A program made the position numbers and the translations under genes. Source: G964291335 sp964291335 (GTDB taxonomy: Bacteria > Chloroflexota > Dehalococcoidia > Lucifugimonadales > UBA3495). From it: a stretch of DNA of 64,000 bases. This document shows, piece by piece, positions 1-8,683 of the stretch; position 1 is the first letter of the stretch; every line of letters starts with the position of its first letter. The stretch is taken from positions 2,604,001 through 2,668,000 of the forward strand of contig OZ219748.1 in NCBI GenBank assembly GCA_964291335.2, read 5' to 3'. Under the pieces are notes generated by a model that was not told the DNA's origin, searched no databases, and saw only the letters and a program-made list of their open reading frames with translations.

Positions 1-68
1 CTGACCCTCTTCTGACCGGAACGGAACCAGGCCGAAAACCCCACACTTCAACCCGGCGGTTTCATTCA

Positions 69-542
69 ATGAACAAAAACAGACATTACTATCAAAGTTA
101 CCTGGACGAACTGGCGGAACGCGGCATCCCGCCCGCCCCCCTGGTGCCGCTGAAACCGGGATCCCGCCGGGCAATGATCCCGGTCAGAACGGTCGCCGTC
201 AGCATTGACCTGCCCCGGCAGGAAATACTGCCGACCAGCATCGTTCCCGACAGCAACCCCTACGAAATCACCATTTTCGCGATCATCTCTCCGGACGAAG
301 CAAACCTGGCCGGACAACTGCTGGAAAAGTACGAAAGAGCAATGAAAGCCGGGAATATGGAAACGACCGCGGCGGAAACGGCGGAAGTCGCCGCGCGCAT
401 CTGCGAACTATGCTCCGAGGAACCAGTGGTAATATACAAAATCGGCTACTTCCTGCCGAACTTCCACCGGCTGCCCCACCTGCAAGCCCTGGCCCAATCC
501 ATCACCGACCGGATTGTTGACCTGATTCAAAACCCCGAATAA
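69..542 (+). CDS. hypothetical protein, 157 aa
   Basis: I do not recognise this family. The protein is soluble, with no signal peptide or membrane segment. A Pro-rich N-terminus is followed by a strand-rich middle (around residues 40-75) and a helical C-terminal half. It sits 31 nt upstream of the PyrE-like gene on the same strand and probably shares its transcript. No convincing Shine-Dalgarno lies before the ATG. The frame is open throughout and codon use matches its neighbours, so it is likely a real gene of unknown function. Confidence 0.65.
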   Translation: MNKNRHYYQSYLDELAERGIPPAPLVPLKPGSRRAMIPVRTVAVSIDLPRQEILPTSIVPDSNPYEITIFAIISPDEANLAGQLLEKYERAMKAGNMETTAAETAEVAARICELCSEEPVVIYKIGYFLPNFHRLPHLQALAQSITDRIVDLIQNPE

Positions 543-573
543 CCGACAGAAAGAATAGCAACCTGGAGACTGA

Positions 574-1170
574 ATGACCAACCCGGAACTCTACCACCTG
601 ATCCGGCAGACCCAAGCCCTCCGCCAGGGCCGATTCAGACTCCGCCACGGCGGACATACCGGTTATTTCTTCGACTCCCCCCGCCTGACCCTGAACCCTA
701 GGGGATCCCGACTCGCCGCCGAAGCCATGTTCAACCTGCTTACCACTGACCACCCATCGGTAAACACAATTGTCGGCGTGGCTTACGGCGCCGTTCCCAT
801 AGCTTCCCAGCTATGTCTGCTCAGCGATCTCAAAGGACACCCCCTGACTGCCTGTTTCATTTCCGGCAAAGGCAAAAACGCCGGAGCAGTAATCCCGCCC
901 CTGCCTGAAGACCGACCCATCCGCGCCGCCATTATCGAAGACGTGATTACCACCGGACAAAGCGCGCTGGAGATCGCTCACTACTTCAGCCAAACATACC
1001 GGCAGGCAGCCATCCCCGTTATTATTGCCCTGCTGGACCGGAACGAAGGCGGACGGAGCAGAATCGTCAACGCCGGCTATCAGTTCCAGGCAGTAATACC
1101 GGACATCAAAGACCTGATTCAGAGCAATAACGAACAGGAACTTCAGCATCGATCAGAAATGGATCGATAA
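574..1170 (+). CDS. pyrE: orotate phosphoribosyltransferase-like protein
   Basis: This 198-residue protein fits the OPRTase family in length. Residues 118-130 (AAIIEDVITTGQS) are the PRPP-binding motif with the paired acidic residues and TTG loop. Residues 20-44 resemble the substrate hood (RFRLRHGGHTGYFFDSPR), and GVAYGAVPIASQL (68-80) the GaxPlA segment. The family makes orotidine monophosphate from orotate and PRPP in pyrimidine synthesis. The usual RKxxKxHG lysine loop is only loosely kept (GKGKNAG, residues 98-104), so the substrate base could differ. A GGAG lies about 6 nt before the ATG. With the ThyX-like and Tmk genes it forms a scattered nucleotide-metabolism set. Confidence 0.8.
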   Translation: MTNPELYHLIRQTQALRQGRFRLRHGGHTGYFFDSPRLTLNPRGSRLAAEAMFNLLTTDHPSVNTIVGVAYGAVPIASQLCLLSDLKGHPLTACFISGKGKNAGAVIPPLPEDRPIRAAIIEDVITTGQSALEIAHYFSQTYRQAAIPVIIALLDRNEGGRSRIVNAGYQFQAVIPDIKDLIQSNNEQELQHRSEMDR

Positions 1171-1675
1171 CGACCCGGAAAAAGCGGAAGTCTCCATCCG
1201 GCTGAACGGAGTCTGCGTAACCGAAGTGGCAGACCGAACCGGAGCAATACCGGAAACCCGCAGCTTCATACGCATATCGGCAGTACGGATGGCCGACTGG
1301 CCGATCGACAACTGGTGAGAACTGCGCCAGGAACCGCAAGAAGAACCGCCCGGCGCCGACTGGCGGATGAGCCATAACCTGGCGGCCGCTGGCGGAGGCT
1401 GGCTGTGGCCCGGCCTGACCTTCAGCAATGACGGAGCAACAATCAAGGCAATCGCCAAAGCCGACGACCCGGACAACAACCAGCCCATCCGATTTTTACG
1501 GGATTACAAAGGCCACATCGATGCAGCGGATTTTGAGGCGGCAATCGACATTTTCATCAACACCGTCATAGCGGGCATGTCCCCGGATCTCAGGGCAGAA
1601 ACCGGCCTGCCGGAAAAATGGAACGAAGCAGTCCGCCAGCGCGCCGACACCCCAGACTTGCCAGACGGCTATTGA
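1118..1675 (+). pseudogene. broken gene interrupted by an in-frame TGA
   Basis: One reading frame stays protein-like from 1118 to the TAA-less end at 1675 except for a TGA at 1316-1318. Upstream of it the frame reads ...RISAVRMADWPIDNW, and downstream ELRQEPQEEPPGADW..., joining in frame to the segment that begins with ATG at 1367 (102 aa). No ATG precedes the first half. The only plausible starts are ATA at 1127 or ATC at 1148, the latter 7 nt after AGGAA. The simplest reading is nonsense mutation with a decayed start. A 102-aa protein from 1367 is the alternative. The family is unknown. Confidence 0.5.
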
Positions 1676-1735
1676 ACAAGGATAATGCCCGACCAGAGAC
1701 CACTCCGGCGCCATTCTCAGAAAAGAGTTACGAAA

Positions 1736-2785
1736 ATGAAATTATCAGCCCTGCTAATCGGCAGCCTGCTGCTGCTTATAGCCCTGGCCTGCAACGGAGA
1801 CCCGCCAATCACCATCGAAGTGGACAAGGAAGAAACGGATCGGAAAATCGCCGAACTTGAACAGCAGCTGGAAGACCTGCTGCAAGCTCAGGAGACTCCG
1901 ACCAGGGAGCAGGAAACCCGACCAGGCCCAACGCCGACCCCGACCCCGGCAATGGAGACGCCAACGCCAACGCCAATGGCGCTGAACACCACCCTGGAGT
2001 CGCCCACCCCGGAGGAACCGACGGCAACCTACACCCCTGAACCGCCAACGCCGACCAAAGAATGCGAAATCAAGGACAAACGTTTAAAGTTCCATTACGA
2101 AGCGGAAGACAGGAAAAAGGAACTGAACGTCCCGACATGCGGCAGCGTCATACACCCCAATGCACTCCGTGATCAGACCGCTCCGGAATCCCTGACCATC
2201 AGACTGCAGGAAAGCCCCCGAACCGGGGACGGAACAACGATCGATCTGGAACCGGGCGCGCTGAACCTGCCGGAAGGAGTGAAATCCCTTACCATCCAGG
2301 CCGACTTTATTAACTACACGGACCCGTTTACCGAACCTCAACCGGACCTGAGCCTGCTGAAAATCGAAACGAGCGGAGAATTCGAGCAAGTGCCGCCGCC
2401 CCGGGTCTTCCCCACGTACTACAGGGGAATAAGACCAAAGGAACCCGAACCCAAACCGACACCGGTCTGCGCCATCCGGAAAGAACTGACCCAGGATTTA
2501 CCGGCCCTGCAGCACCTGGAAATTGAATGCGGAAAAATCGAACTGAACCAGGACAGCTTCCGGCATAACCCGCCGATCCGGAAGCTGACGCTGACCGGAG
2601 AAATCAGCCCGGAACTGGCAACCGCGCTGGCCGGTCTGCAGCGCCTGCAATGGCTGGAAATCAATGCAGTGGACGCTGAGGGCAATCAGGTCATCCCGGA
2701 AGTGCTGCTGCACCCTGAATCCAATCTGTACGAACAGGGATTCTCCGTAAGAAAGCCAACCGAAGCTGACCTGATCCCCCAGTAA
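1736..2785 (+). CDS. lipoprotein with Thr-Pro linker and leucine-rich C-terminus
   Basis: The N-terminus MKLSALLIGSLLLLIALAC is a lipoprotein signal ending at a lipobox-like cysteine, so the protein should be membrane-anchored and extracytoplasmic. A short charged helix follows (residues 27-50), then a linker rich in PTPTP (about 60-115). A globular part has a C-terminal leucine-patterned region resembling one or two leucine-rich repeats (LQHLEIECGKIEL..., LQRLQWLEI). The frame is open from ATG 1685, but that start would put 17 basic residues ahead of the signal peptide, so ATG 1736 is preferred. Such linkers are common in Chloroflexota lipoproteins. The function is unknown. Confidence 0.75.
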   Translation: MKLSALLIGSLLLLIALACNGDPPITIEVDKEETDRKIAELEQQLEDLLQAQETPTREQETRPGPTPTPTPAMETPTPTPMALNTTLESPTPEEPTATYTPEPPTPTKECEIKDKRLKFHYEAEDRKKELNVPTCGSVIHPNALRDQTAPESLTIRLQESPRTGDGTTIDLEPGALNLPEGVKSLTIQADFINYTDPFTEPQPDLSLLKIETSGEFEQVPPPRVFPTYYRGIRPKEPEPKPTPVCAIRKELTQDLPALQHLEIECGKIELNQDSFRHNPPIRKLTLTGEISPELATALAGLQRLQWLEINAVDAEGNQVIPEVLLHPESNLYEQGFSVRKPTEADLIPQ

Positions 2786-2822
2786 AGAAACCGGAACCGA
2801 CCAATCTGAACCGGAACCGACC

Positions 2823-2853
2823 TAAGGGGTGGGGAATTATTCCCCACCCCTTA
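2823..2853 (+). terminator. palindromic hairpin after lipoprotein gene
   Basis: Two perfectly complementary 15-nt arms (2823-2837 and 2839-2853) flank a single central base, 37 nt after the lipoprotein stop. The structure would fold strongly, but no T-tract follows, so it is either a factor-assisted terminator or a protein-binding palindrome. Confidence 0.55.
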
Positions 2854-2902
2854 CTGCTGAACCAACCAACGCCGCGCCAAAGCGGCGGCAAGGAGCCCCC
2901 CC

Positions 2903-3295
2903 ATGGGATTCGACACTACTTACCAACTTTCCTGGGATACCCCGACACCCGGCCAGCAGACTATCCTCAAGCGAATCGCTCCCGCCTACTCCGGAACGGA
3001 AAACCCGACGGATACGGAAATCGAGGAACTCCGGCAGATCATCGACGGCGAAGAACCGAGCCGCTGGCACGACCTGGACTACGAACTGGCCCGGATCTCC
3101 GGGGAGTTCCCCGGCACCGTTTTTACTTTACAATGTCAGGACGAAGGGGAACATCCCTACGTCATCTTCATCCACCGGGGCAAATGCCTGGTCAAGGACT
3201 ATACCCCGCCAACCTGGTCTCCGGAGGAATTCGCCGAGCAGTCGTACGAACCGAAAAGCCTGACCCGGATCTTCCAGGAAATCGCCTCCGGATAG
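2903..3295 (+). CDS. hypothetical protein, 130 aa
   Basis: This small soluble protein opens MGFDTTYQLSWDTP. Its middle looks like alternating strand and helix, with an acidic stretch (EIEELRQIIDGEEPS, residues 39-53) and Cys-containing FTLQCQDEGEHPYVIFIHRGKCL (residues 75-95). The overall style resembles small plasmid or phage proteins such as the MGYTHYW family seen further right, but I cannot assign it. AAGGAG precedes the ATG by about 7 nt and fixes the start. It follows the palindromic hairpin, so it probably begins a new transcription unit. Confidence 0.7.
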   Translation: MGFDTTYQLSWDTPTPGQQTILKRIAPAYSGTENPTDTEIEELRQIIDGEEPSRWHDLDYELARISGEFPGTVFTLQCQDEGEHPYVIFIHRGKCLVKDYTPPTWSPEEFAEQSYEPKSLTRIFQEIASG

Positions 3296-3379
3296 GAGAA
3301 AACAATGAAGCGCCAACCACCCCAATGACTCCCGCGCTCACCGGCGGCGCCCGCCGCCGAACCGGATGATGAACTGAAA

Positions 3380-3646
3380 TTGAACGGAGAAATAACGGAT
3401 TTCCAACAACCCAGCCCAATCATGCTCAACGACCTCTTGTACCAAATAGGAGGGGCCATCGACAAAGTGCGGGAAATACATGAGGAGTGGAAAGATGACC
3501 CGGAATATTATCCCCAGGACCTGCGCCGGGAGATAAGCGAACTGCTGCAGACACTGGAAGAAAAATACAAAGCGCTGGAAAACATCCGGGAGAAGGTAGT
3601 CCTCGGAAGGCCATTTGAAGATGATGATCCGGGCAGAGCGGTGTAA
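3380..3646 (+). CDS. hypothetical helical protein, start uncertain
   Basis: The conserved-looking part is an amphipathic helical pair (residues 14-75: MLNDLLYQIGGAIDKVREI... and ISELLQTLEEKYKALENIREKV), probably a short coiled coil. The listed start is a TTG without an obvious ribosome site. ATG at 3421 would give 74 aa, and the frame is open upstream to 3329 with no ATG. The real N-terminus is therefore unresolved. Family unknown. It precedes the first coiled-coil nuclease-like gene. Confidence 0.5.
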   Translation: MNGEITDFQQPSPIMLNDLLYQIGGAIDKVREIHEEWKDDPEYYPQDLRREISELLQTLEEKYKALENIREKVVLGRPFEDDDPGRAV

Positions 3647-3751
3647 CGCAATTTTGAGAAACCTCCGCAGAAAGCAGAGCGCCGGACACCTGATCCGAAT
3701 GCCTGAGCCTTAATTCCCACACCGCCAACAACCGCCTTTCCACAACAGCAG

Positions 3752-3760
3752 TGATATAAT
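3752..3760 (+). promoter_or_regulatory. extended -10 promoter
   Basis: TGATATAAT forms an extended -10 element (TG, one base, perfect TATAAT) 27 nt before the ATG of the first coiled-coil gene. No good -35 lies 17 nt upstream, which is typical for extended -10 promoters. Confidence 0.6.
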
Positions 3761-3787
3761 CGGAACATACGGAAAAGGATTGATACG

Positions 3788-4564
3788 ATGTACGCTCAAG
3801 AGTTTCAGGATCTACTGGATTACATTGACCAGCACTCTGAGTATAAAAAGGAATTAAGGATCAGGCTGCTGGACGAAGAACTGATCGCCCTGCCGGAAAA
3901 GTTCGCCGAGCTGGTAAAGGCGTTCCACGCCTTCGCCGCCGCGGTGGAACGCCGACTGAGCAAACTGGAAGAGGACGTCAGCACTCTCAAGGAAGACGTC
4001 AGAGTTCTCAAGAAGGACATGACTGAAGTCAAGGAGGACGTCAGAGTTCTCAAGCAGGACGTAACCAGCCTCCAGGCAGGACAACTCTCCCTGGAAAACA
4101 AGGTCGCTCAGCTCATCGGCGACAACACTGAAACCAAAGTACGACGTAACATCCTGAACATTGCCCGGGATCATCTCAGCCTGGTAAAAGGGAAAATCCT
4201 GCACGCTCAGGGACGAAACGCGGAACAAGCCTTCACCTGCCTGATCGACCAAGCTGAAACCGACCAAATCATCAGCGAAGACGAATCCGAAGACCTGTCC
4301 GCGACCGACCTGATCATCCAGGGCCGCCGCCGGGGAGATACGACGCCGGTTTACGCCGTATTCGAAATATCCCGGACCATCCATCTGAACGATATTCAGC
4401 GCGCCCAAAGCCGGGCCGAAACTCTGACCAAAGCAGCCGGGTACGAAACCATCCCTGCAGTAATCGGCGCGGCCATCGACCCCCGACAACAGCGCCAGGC
4501 CGAAGAGTCCGGCGTAACCGTAATCATCCCCCTGCTGTTTCAACCGGACCGGACCCAGGACTGA
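3788..4564 (+). CDS. coiled-coil protein with PD-(D/E)XK-like C-terminal domain (copy 1)
   Basis: The 258-aa protein has a helical N-terminal module (residues 1-50), a heptad coiled coil about residues 55-105 built from repeats such as TLKEDVRVLKKDM, then a globular C-terminal domain. That domain contains SATDLIIQG... and PVYAVFEISRTIHLNDIQRAQSRAE, a pattern like the D...ExS core of restriction-type PD-(D/E)XK folds. This is a common Chloroflexota and cyanobacterial architecture of unproven function. It has two paralogues here (26804 and 59003). AAAGGA lies about 9 nt before the ATG. The nuclease assignment is inference from motif layout. Confidence 0.75.
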   Translation: MYAQEFQDLLDYIDQHSEYKKELRIRLLDEELIALPEKFAELVKAFHAFAAAVERRLSKLEEDVSTLKEDVRVLKKDMTEVKEDVRVLKQDVTSLQAGQLSLENKVAQLIGDNTETKVRRNILNIARDHLSLVKGKILHAQGRNAEQAFTCLIDQAETDQIISEDESEDLSATDLIIQGRRRGDTTPVYAVFEISRTIHLNDIQRAQSRAETLTKAAGYETIPAVIGAAIDPRQQRQAEESGVTVIIPLLFQPDRTQD

Positions 4565-4576
4565 CCGAAGGAAGCC

Positions 4577-4738
4577 ATGCCGCCAAAACCGGAACCCCGA
4601 CCTGACCAGGATCCTACCTCCTGCCCCTGCCTCAGCCGCAGCGTCCAGTGCCATCACCTGAAGAAACGGCGGCGGCCGTCTCCGCAAAAGATTTTCCGGA
4701 CGCTGCGAACCATCGCCGGAACCGCCAAACATAACTGA
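4577..4738 (+). CDS. small basic Cys-containing protein, 53 aa
   Basis: This short frame begins at an ATG 5 nt after GAAGGAAG and follows the previous stop by 12 nt, so it is likely cotranscribed. The product carries a Cys/His cluster (SCPCLSRSVQCHH) and then a basic tail (KKRRRPSPQK). It could be a miniature metal-binding or nucleic-acid-binding peptide, or a chance frame. The ribosome site and position are the main support. Confidence 0.45.
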   Translation: MPPKPEPRPDQDPTSCPCLSRSVQCHHLKKRRRPSPQKIFRTLRTIAGTAKHN

Positions 4739-4756
4739 ATCCGCAATCGACGCCTA

Positions 4757-4822
4757 TTGACATAAAGGATCAGGTCTGACTAAAGTAAAAATAACGAATT
4801 ACATTCCCCACACACCTGATCC
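4757..4822 (+). promoter_or_regulatory. sigma-70 promoter with flanking inverted repeat (operator)
   Basis: A perfect -35 TTGACA (4757-4762) and a -10 TAAAGT (4781-4786) are 18 nt apart. A 9-bp inverted repeat, GGATCAGGT (4767-4775) and ACCTGATCC (4814-4822), brackets the -10 and start region. This layout suits a repressor site, possibly for autoregulation by the downstream HicB-like protein, as HicB-family antitoxins often do. Confidence 0.65.
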
Positions 4823-4871
4823 CAACGGAAAACGCCCTGCAAAACCGAAAAAAAGAAAGGCAGGGAGCAAT

Positions 4872-5498
4872 ATGACTACGGATCTCAACAAAACCGGACT
4901 CCGGCTGGAGTGCACGATCATCACGACCCGGGCAGAGCATTATTACACCGCCCGATGCCCGGAACTGAACCAGCGCTGCCACGCTCCCACGCCGGAAAAG
5001 GCCGAAGCCTGGCTCAAGGAGCAGATCCGCACTTCCCTGCTGAACGAACTGGGCGCCACCATCTACGCCCTGCCCAAAATCCTGGAAAGCCGCCGGCGGA
5101 ACAACAACCTCAATACTCCCTTCCACCAGAAAAACCGCCATATTATCGACATCCCCGACCCGGAAACCATCCCCCACAAGAAACCGGATCACCTGCTGCC
5201 CAAGCCGAAAAACCTGCCGCCGGAAGTGGAACTGACCATCATCACCGACCAGGCCGGCGACCGGTTCACCGCCCACTGCCCGGAACTGGAACTCCAGGCC
5301 AACGGCCCCACCGCCAAAAAGGCGGAAAAAGCCCTGAAAGAACAGGTCCGCCATTCCCTGGACAACATGGACCGGATTACCGCCAGCGCGCTCCCCCACC
5401 TGCTGAAGACCATCCGCCGGAAAAAACGGCTCAATACCCGCCGCTGCCTGGAGCGCCGACATTACTTCACTATTCCCGACCAGGCAAAACCGAACTGA
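4872..5498 (+). CDS. tandem HicB-like domain protein
   Basis: Two copies of a HicB-like ferredoxin-type fold lie in one 208-aa chain. Copy 1 is LECTIITTRAEHYYTARCPE with following PTPEKAEAWLKEQI (about residues 13-55). Copy 2 is VELTIITDQAGDRFTAHCPE with PTAKKAEKALKEQV (about 123-165). Each copy keeps the YTAxCPEL and T..EA...L core of HicB/DUF1902 domains, and each is followed by a basic helical tail with RRR/KK and N-T. No HicA partner is visible. GGGAGCA before the ATG sets the start. The promoter with an inverted repeat directly upstream suggests autoregulation. A DNA-binding or antitoxin-like role is inference. Confidence 0.7.
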   Translation: MTTDLNKTGLRLECTIITTRAEHYYTARCPELNQRCHAPTPEKAEAWLKEQIRTSLLNELGATIYALPKILESRRRNNNLNTPFHQKNRHIIDIPDPETIPHKKPDHLLPKPKNLPPEVELTIITDQAGDRFTAHCPELELQANGPTAKKAEKALKEQVRHSLDNMDRITASALPHLLKTIRRKKRLNTRRCLERRHYFTIPDQAKPN

Positions 5499-5500
5499 AG

Positions 5501-5710
5501 ATGAGCGATTATTTCATCAAGCCGAACCGGCAGAAATGCCCCAAATGCGGCGGCATCATCTCCGTACGCCAGGACCACTACGGAAAATACCTGGTATGTT
5601 ACATCTGCGGCAAAAATATCCACCCCCGGGACCTCCCCCATAACATCCATCAGCAGCTGCTGGAGGCCAAATCCGCCAATGACCCAACCTCAGCCCGAGC
5701 CCGAAACTGA
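5501..5710 (+). CDS. small zinc-ribbon protein, 69 aa
   Basis: The sequence shows a treble-type metal site: CPKC (residues 13-16) and CYIC (33-36) separated by a short strand pair, followed by a helical tail. The ATG lies 2 nt after the HicB-like stop and the gene overlaps the next one by 32 nt, so all three are cotranscribed and coupled. This lone zinc ribbon probably binds nucleic acid or protein. Specific function unknown. Confidence 0.65.
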   Translation: MSDYFIKPNRQKCPKCGGIISVRQDHYGKYLVCYICGKNIHPRDLPHNIHQQLLEAKSANDPTSARARN

Positions 5711-7340
5711 AAACACAAGGATCAACCCCGATATTCCGATCGACGCCGTCCGTCAGTTCATGACCCTCAAACTCCAGAAACCCCTCCAGCAAATCTTTAC
5801 CCAGCCAATCACCATCACCCAGGAAGCCGACCATCCGGCCGCCATCAGCATCGAAAGCCGTGGAAAACCGATCATCACCATTGCCCGCGAAGACCACCGA
5901 ATCGAAATCCGGGAACAGAACCCCGGCAAAAGAAAACTGGACCCCAACAACCTGATCATCGCCCACGATGACCGACCCATGCAGCAACTGCAAACTCAGA
6001 TCGCCGAAACCATCGAACAGGCCACCATCGGCAAGGCCGAAGCGCTGGTACAGGAACAATGGCAGAAACAGGCCAAACCCAACGCCCGGCTGCCCCACCC
6101 GGAAACCATCCGACTCGCCGTCAGGGATTACGTCCGAACCCTGCCCCCCTCAATGCAGTTCCAATACCGACCCGACCTGACCATCCGGCAGATCCACGAC
6201 TCCATCCTGCAGCTGATCCACCCGGAAATCGTGGAGCTGGCCAGAACCTTCAGCCAGAGCCCAAGCGAAAACGTCAGTCTCGCCGCCTATAACTTCAGCG
6301 CGGAAAACCGGCCCCTGATCCTGGAACTGACCGAATCCAACCCCGGCGCCATCGCCTGGTATCTGCTGCTTTGCCAGCCCGAACCGGGACAACTCAACCA
6401 CCCCGGCCAGGTCATCACCGCCGCCAGAACATCGATGACCAAAGCCGAACTCTCCCCCCACGCCTGGAAGACCGCTGCAAAACTCGACCTGAAAACAATG
6501 CTCCAACTGATCCGGAGCTTATACCGACCCACCCTGACCGCCGAAGCGCTGAACGCAATTCACCACGCCGGCTACTCCCCTCCCTGGGAACTGATCCACC
6601 AGCTGCTCACCCCCACCGAAGCCTTCACCAGGGAGGAAACGGGGGCGGGAAGCCGGATCTGCCGGCAGAACTTCCGGCAATACCTGACGCTGCTCCTGAA
6701 ATACCTGAAAAAGCAGCCCGACGCCGGACCGGCACAGCATCTGCCCAATCCGATCCGGAACCGGATGCACGACAACGCCGACTACATCAACCACCTCACC
6801 GGGCGGAACCAACCCCTGCAGTCAAAAACCTGGCAGGGGCTGTGCAAAACCGCCGACCGCTGGCACCAGGAACACCGCCGGATGCTGGCCCAGCAGGAAT
6901 GGGAAAAGGAACTGGCGCGAAAACAGGGCAGAATCCTTTCCTGGGAATCGGCGCTGGAAGAAATGCAACTCATGGACCATACCGTTACTCCCCTGACCGA
7001 CGAAAAAATGCTGTTCATGGAAAGCAAGGAAATGTCCCACTGCGTGCATATCTACGGCGAACGCTGCGCCAGCGGCGATACCCGCATCTTCCATATTGCA
7101 TCTCCGGTGGATGAGCACTCCGTCGCCACCCTGGAAATCCGCCGGAATTATCAATCCAACACCTGGCAGACCCAGCAGCTGCGCAGCAGGCACAACCACC
7201 CGGTAACCACCCGGATCGAAGAACTCAGCAGCATGGTGGCGGCCCTGTACCAGGAAGCCTGGGCCGCCGAAGCGAACCCCGACAAAGAGGAGAACCCAAC
7301 CGATGACCAACGTTCTGATGCCGGTGGGGATTATCGATGA
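5679..7340 (+). CDS. PcfJ-domain protein (copy 1)
   Basis: The 553-aa protein ends in a PcfJ-like domain, about residues 445-510. It carries EMSHCVHIYGERCASGDTRI, then ATLEIRR and W-x-QQLRSRHN, the conserved HCV..Y, TLEI and Q..G/RxN pattern of that family. The family is named after a protein of conjugative plasmid pCF10 and is spread on plasmids and phages, and its biochemical role is unsettled. The N-terminal 440 residues are helical and unmatched here. It overlaps genes on both sides. A second PcfJ-like protein lies at 24844-26385. Confidence 0.75.
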   Translation: MTQPQPEPETENTRINPDIPIDAVRQFMTLKLQKPLQQIFTQPITITQEADHPAAISIESRGKPIITIAREDHRIEIREQNPGKRKLDPNNLIIAHDDRPMQQLQTQIAETIEQATIGKAEALVQEQWQKQAKPNARLPHPETIRLAVRDYVRTLPPSMQFQYRPDLTIRQIHDSILQLIHPEIVELARTFSQSPSENVSLAAYNFSAENRPLILELTESNPGAIAWYLLLCQPEPGQLNHPGQVITAARTSMTKAELSPHAWKTAAKLDLKTMLQLIRSLYRPTLTAEALNAIHHAGYSPPWELIHQLLTPTEAFTREETGAGSRICRQNFRQYLTLLLKYLKKQPDAGPAQHLPNPIRNRMHDNADYINHLTGRNQPLQSKTWQGLCKTADRWHQEHRRMLAQQEWEKELARKQGRILSWESALEEMQLMDHTVTPLTDEKMLFMESKEMSHCVHIYGERCASGDTRIFHIASPVDEHSVATLEIRRNYQSNTWQTQQLRSRHNHPVTTRIEELSSMVAALYQEAWAAEANPDKEENPTDDQRSDAGGDYR

Positions 7341-7788
7341 ATCCAACGACACCGGCGCCATTTTTACCTTTGCCAGACTCCAGGACCGGGAAACCATCAT
7401 CCCGGGAACTCCGGTAATGGTCCGGAACTATCACCACGATACCGACAGCCATGCCCGGATACGGGGAACCATCACCGAAGTAACCGGCCACACCGCCAGC
7501 TTCATTACCCTGGAAACAATGATCGACCCCAATTGGCCCGACCGACTGGACCCCATCGGCGCCGGCAACCCGGTATATGCAGGACAACCCGATTCCTTTG
7601 ACCCGGTATTCAATCGGGAGAGAATGGCCTCCCCGGAAGAACTCGAAATGCTGAACGAGTTTGCCCGGCAGCACGAGGAGCTGGCCGGCATCAAGCCGGC
7701 TGGCGCCGTCTATACCCCGGACCAGCCGCCGGAGGAGAACGGAGACTATGACCCCGAAAATCCGGCCAACCAGAATTGCCCGGATTGA
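7303..7788 (+). CDS. hypothetical beta-rich protein, 161 aa
   Basis: The N-terminal 90 residues alternate short strands (VGIIDESNDTGAIFTFARLQ, then GTPVMVRNYHH and IRGTITEVTGHTASFITLE), suggesting a small beta-barrel like those of translation or ATPase N-domains. The C-terminus is acidic and Pro-rich and probably disordered. It overlaps the PcfJ-like gene by 38 nt, a sign of translational coupling. Family not recognised. Confidence 0.65.
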   Translation: MTNVLMPVGIIDESNDTGAIFTFARLQDRETIIPGTPVMVRNYHHDTDSHARIRGTITEVTGHTASFITLETMIDPNWPDRLDPIGAGNPVYAGQPDSFDPVFNRERMASPEELEMLNEFARQHEELAGIKPAGAVYTPDQPPEENGDYDPENPANQNCPD

Positions 7789-7890
7789 AAAAAACCAGGC
7801 GAAAAGTTCCGCCGGCGATAACCCGGTACAATCAATCCATCGGCCTTAACTGCCCTGCCCTTACCCCTATTCCGCAACAGGAGCAGCTAA

Positions 7891-8631
7891 ATGAACCAAT
7901 GGATTACCAAAGACAATCTGGCAGTTGCCGAACCCATGGGCTTTACCATCACCCTCCGGGATCTGCCCAGACGGGAAATAAACCAGCTGATCGACCAGTG
8001 CATAACGCAGGAACACCTGACCCACCATTCCTGCCCATGCCTCCACGTGCTGCCAGGATTCACCACCCCGGACGACCATATTCCCGACCTGACCGAAATC
8101 CGGTTCGAATCCAACCCCGACGCGCGGCAGCGCTACCGGCAGATCGAATACTGGCAGGCTCCGGTCCAGGCCCTGACCCGAACCATGCTCCCACAGGAAA
8201 TTCTGCTGCGCCATCTGCAGCAACAGGCGCTGAAACAACTGGCCGAACCAGGCCTCGCCTGGCGCTCCGAAAATAACCGGGCAATACTGACCAGCGGCTC
8301 CCTGCTGATTACCATCAGACGCTCCACCATCCGGCAACTGCGGGAAGAAACAACCCTGGACCGGAATAACGCCTGGAGGCTGAACAATCCTGGCGCGCCC
8401 CAGACTTATCCCTCAGTAATAGGCTCCGGGATTCCCATCTTCGTAGTAAAAATCATCAACCAGGGAATGCCGATGCTGATTTGCTACACCACTCAGGAAT
8501 CCAGCCGGACAACGCCGCTGGACTTCGCCAGCCAGTGGGACTCCCCGGCCGGCATGCTGGCAGACCTGCTCAGCCAACCCTGGAACTACGGGCAACTGGC
8601 GCCGGGGGAAAACGCCGGCGTCAGGTTCTAG
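7891..8631 (+). CDS. hypothetical protein, 246 aa
   Basis: The start is fixed by AGGAG 7 nt before the ATG, and a TACAAT at 7827-7832 could be its -10. The protein has a Cys/His patch near residue 45-52 (HHSCPCLH), a helical middle and a C-terminal strand-rich part (IPIFVVKIINQGMPMLICYT). No membrane span or known motif is seen. It lies just before the TnpB-like gene. Function unknown. Confidence 0.65.
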   Translation: MNQWITKDNLAVAEPMGFTITLRDLPRREINQLIDQCITQEHLTHHSCPCLHVLPGFTTPDDHIPDLTEIRFESNPDARQRYRQIEYWQAPVQALTRTMLPQEILLRHLQQQALKQLAEPGLAWRSENNRAILTSGSLLITIRRSTIRQLREETTLDRNNAWRLNNPGAPQTYPSVIGSGIPIFVVKIINQGMPMLICYTTQESSRTTPLDFASQWDSPAGMLADLLSQPWNYGQLAPGENAGVRF

Positions 8632-8683
8632 CGTCCGGCCGAAAACCCAACCAATCAACACCCAGGAACAGGAAAATCCCGGC

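Noticed and set aside
2823..2853. Palindrome as another lone CRISPR repeat
   Set aside because: It lacks the GATTGAAAC end and is fully symmetric, unlike the repeats at 20543 and 50121.
3854..4732. 292-codon leftward frame
   Set aside because: Antisense of the first coiled-coil gene, with no start signal.
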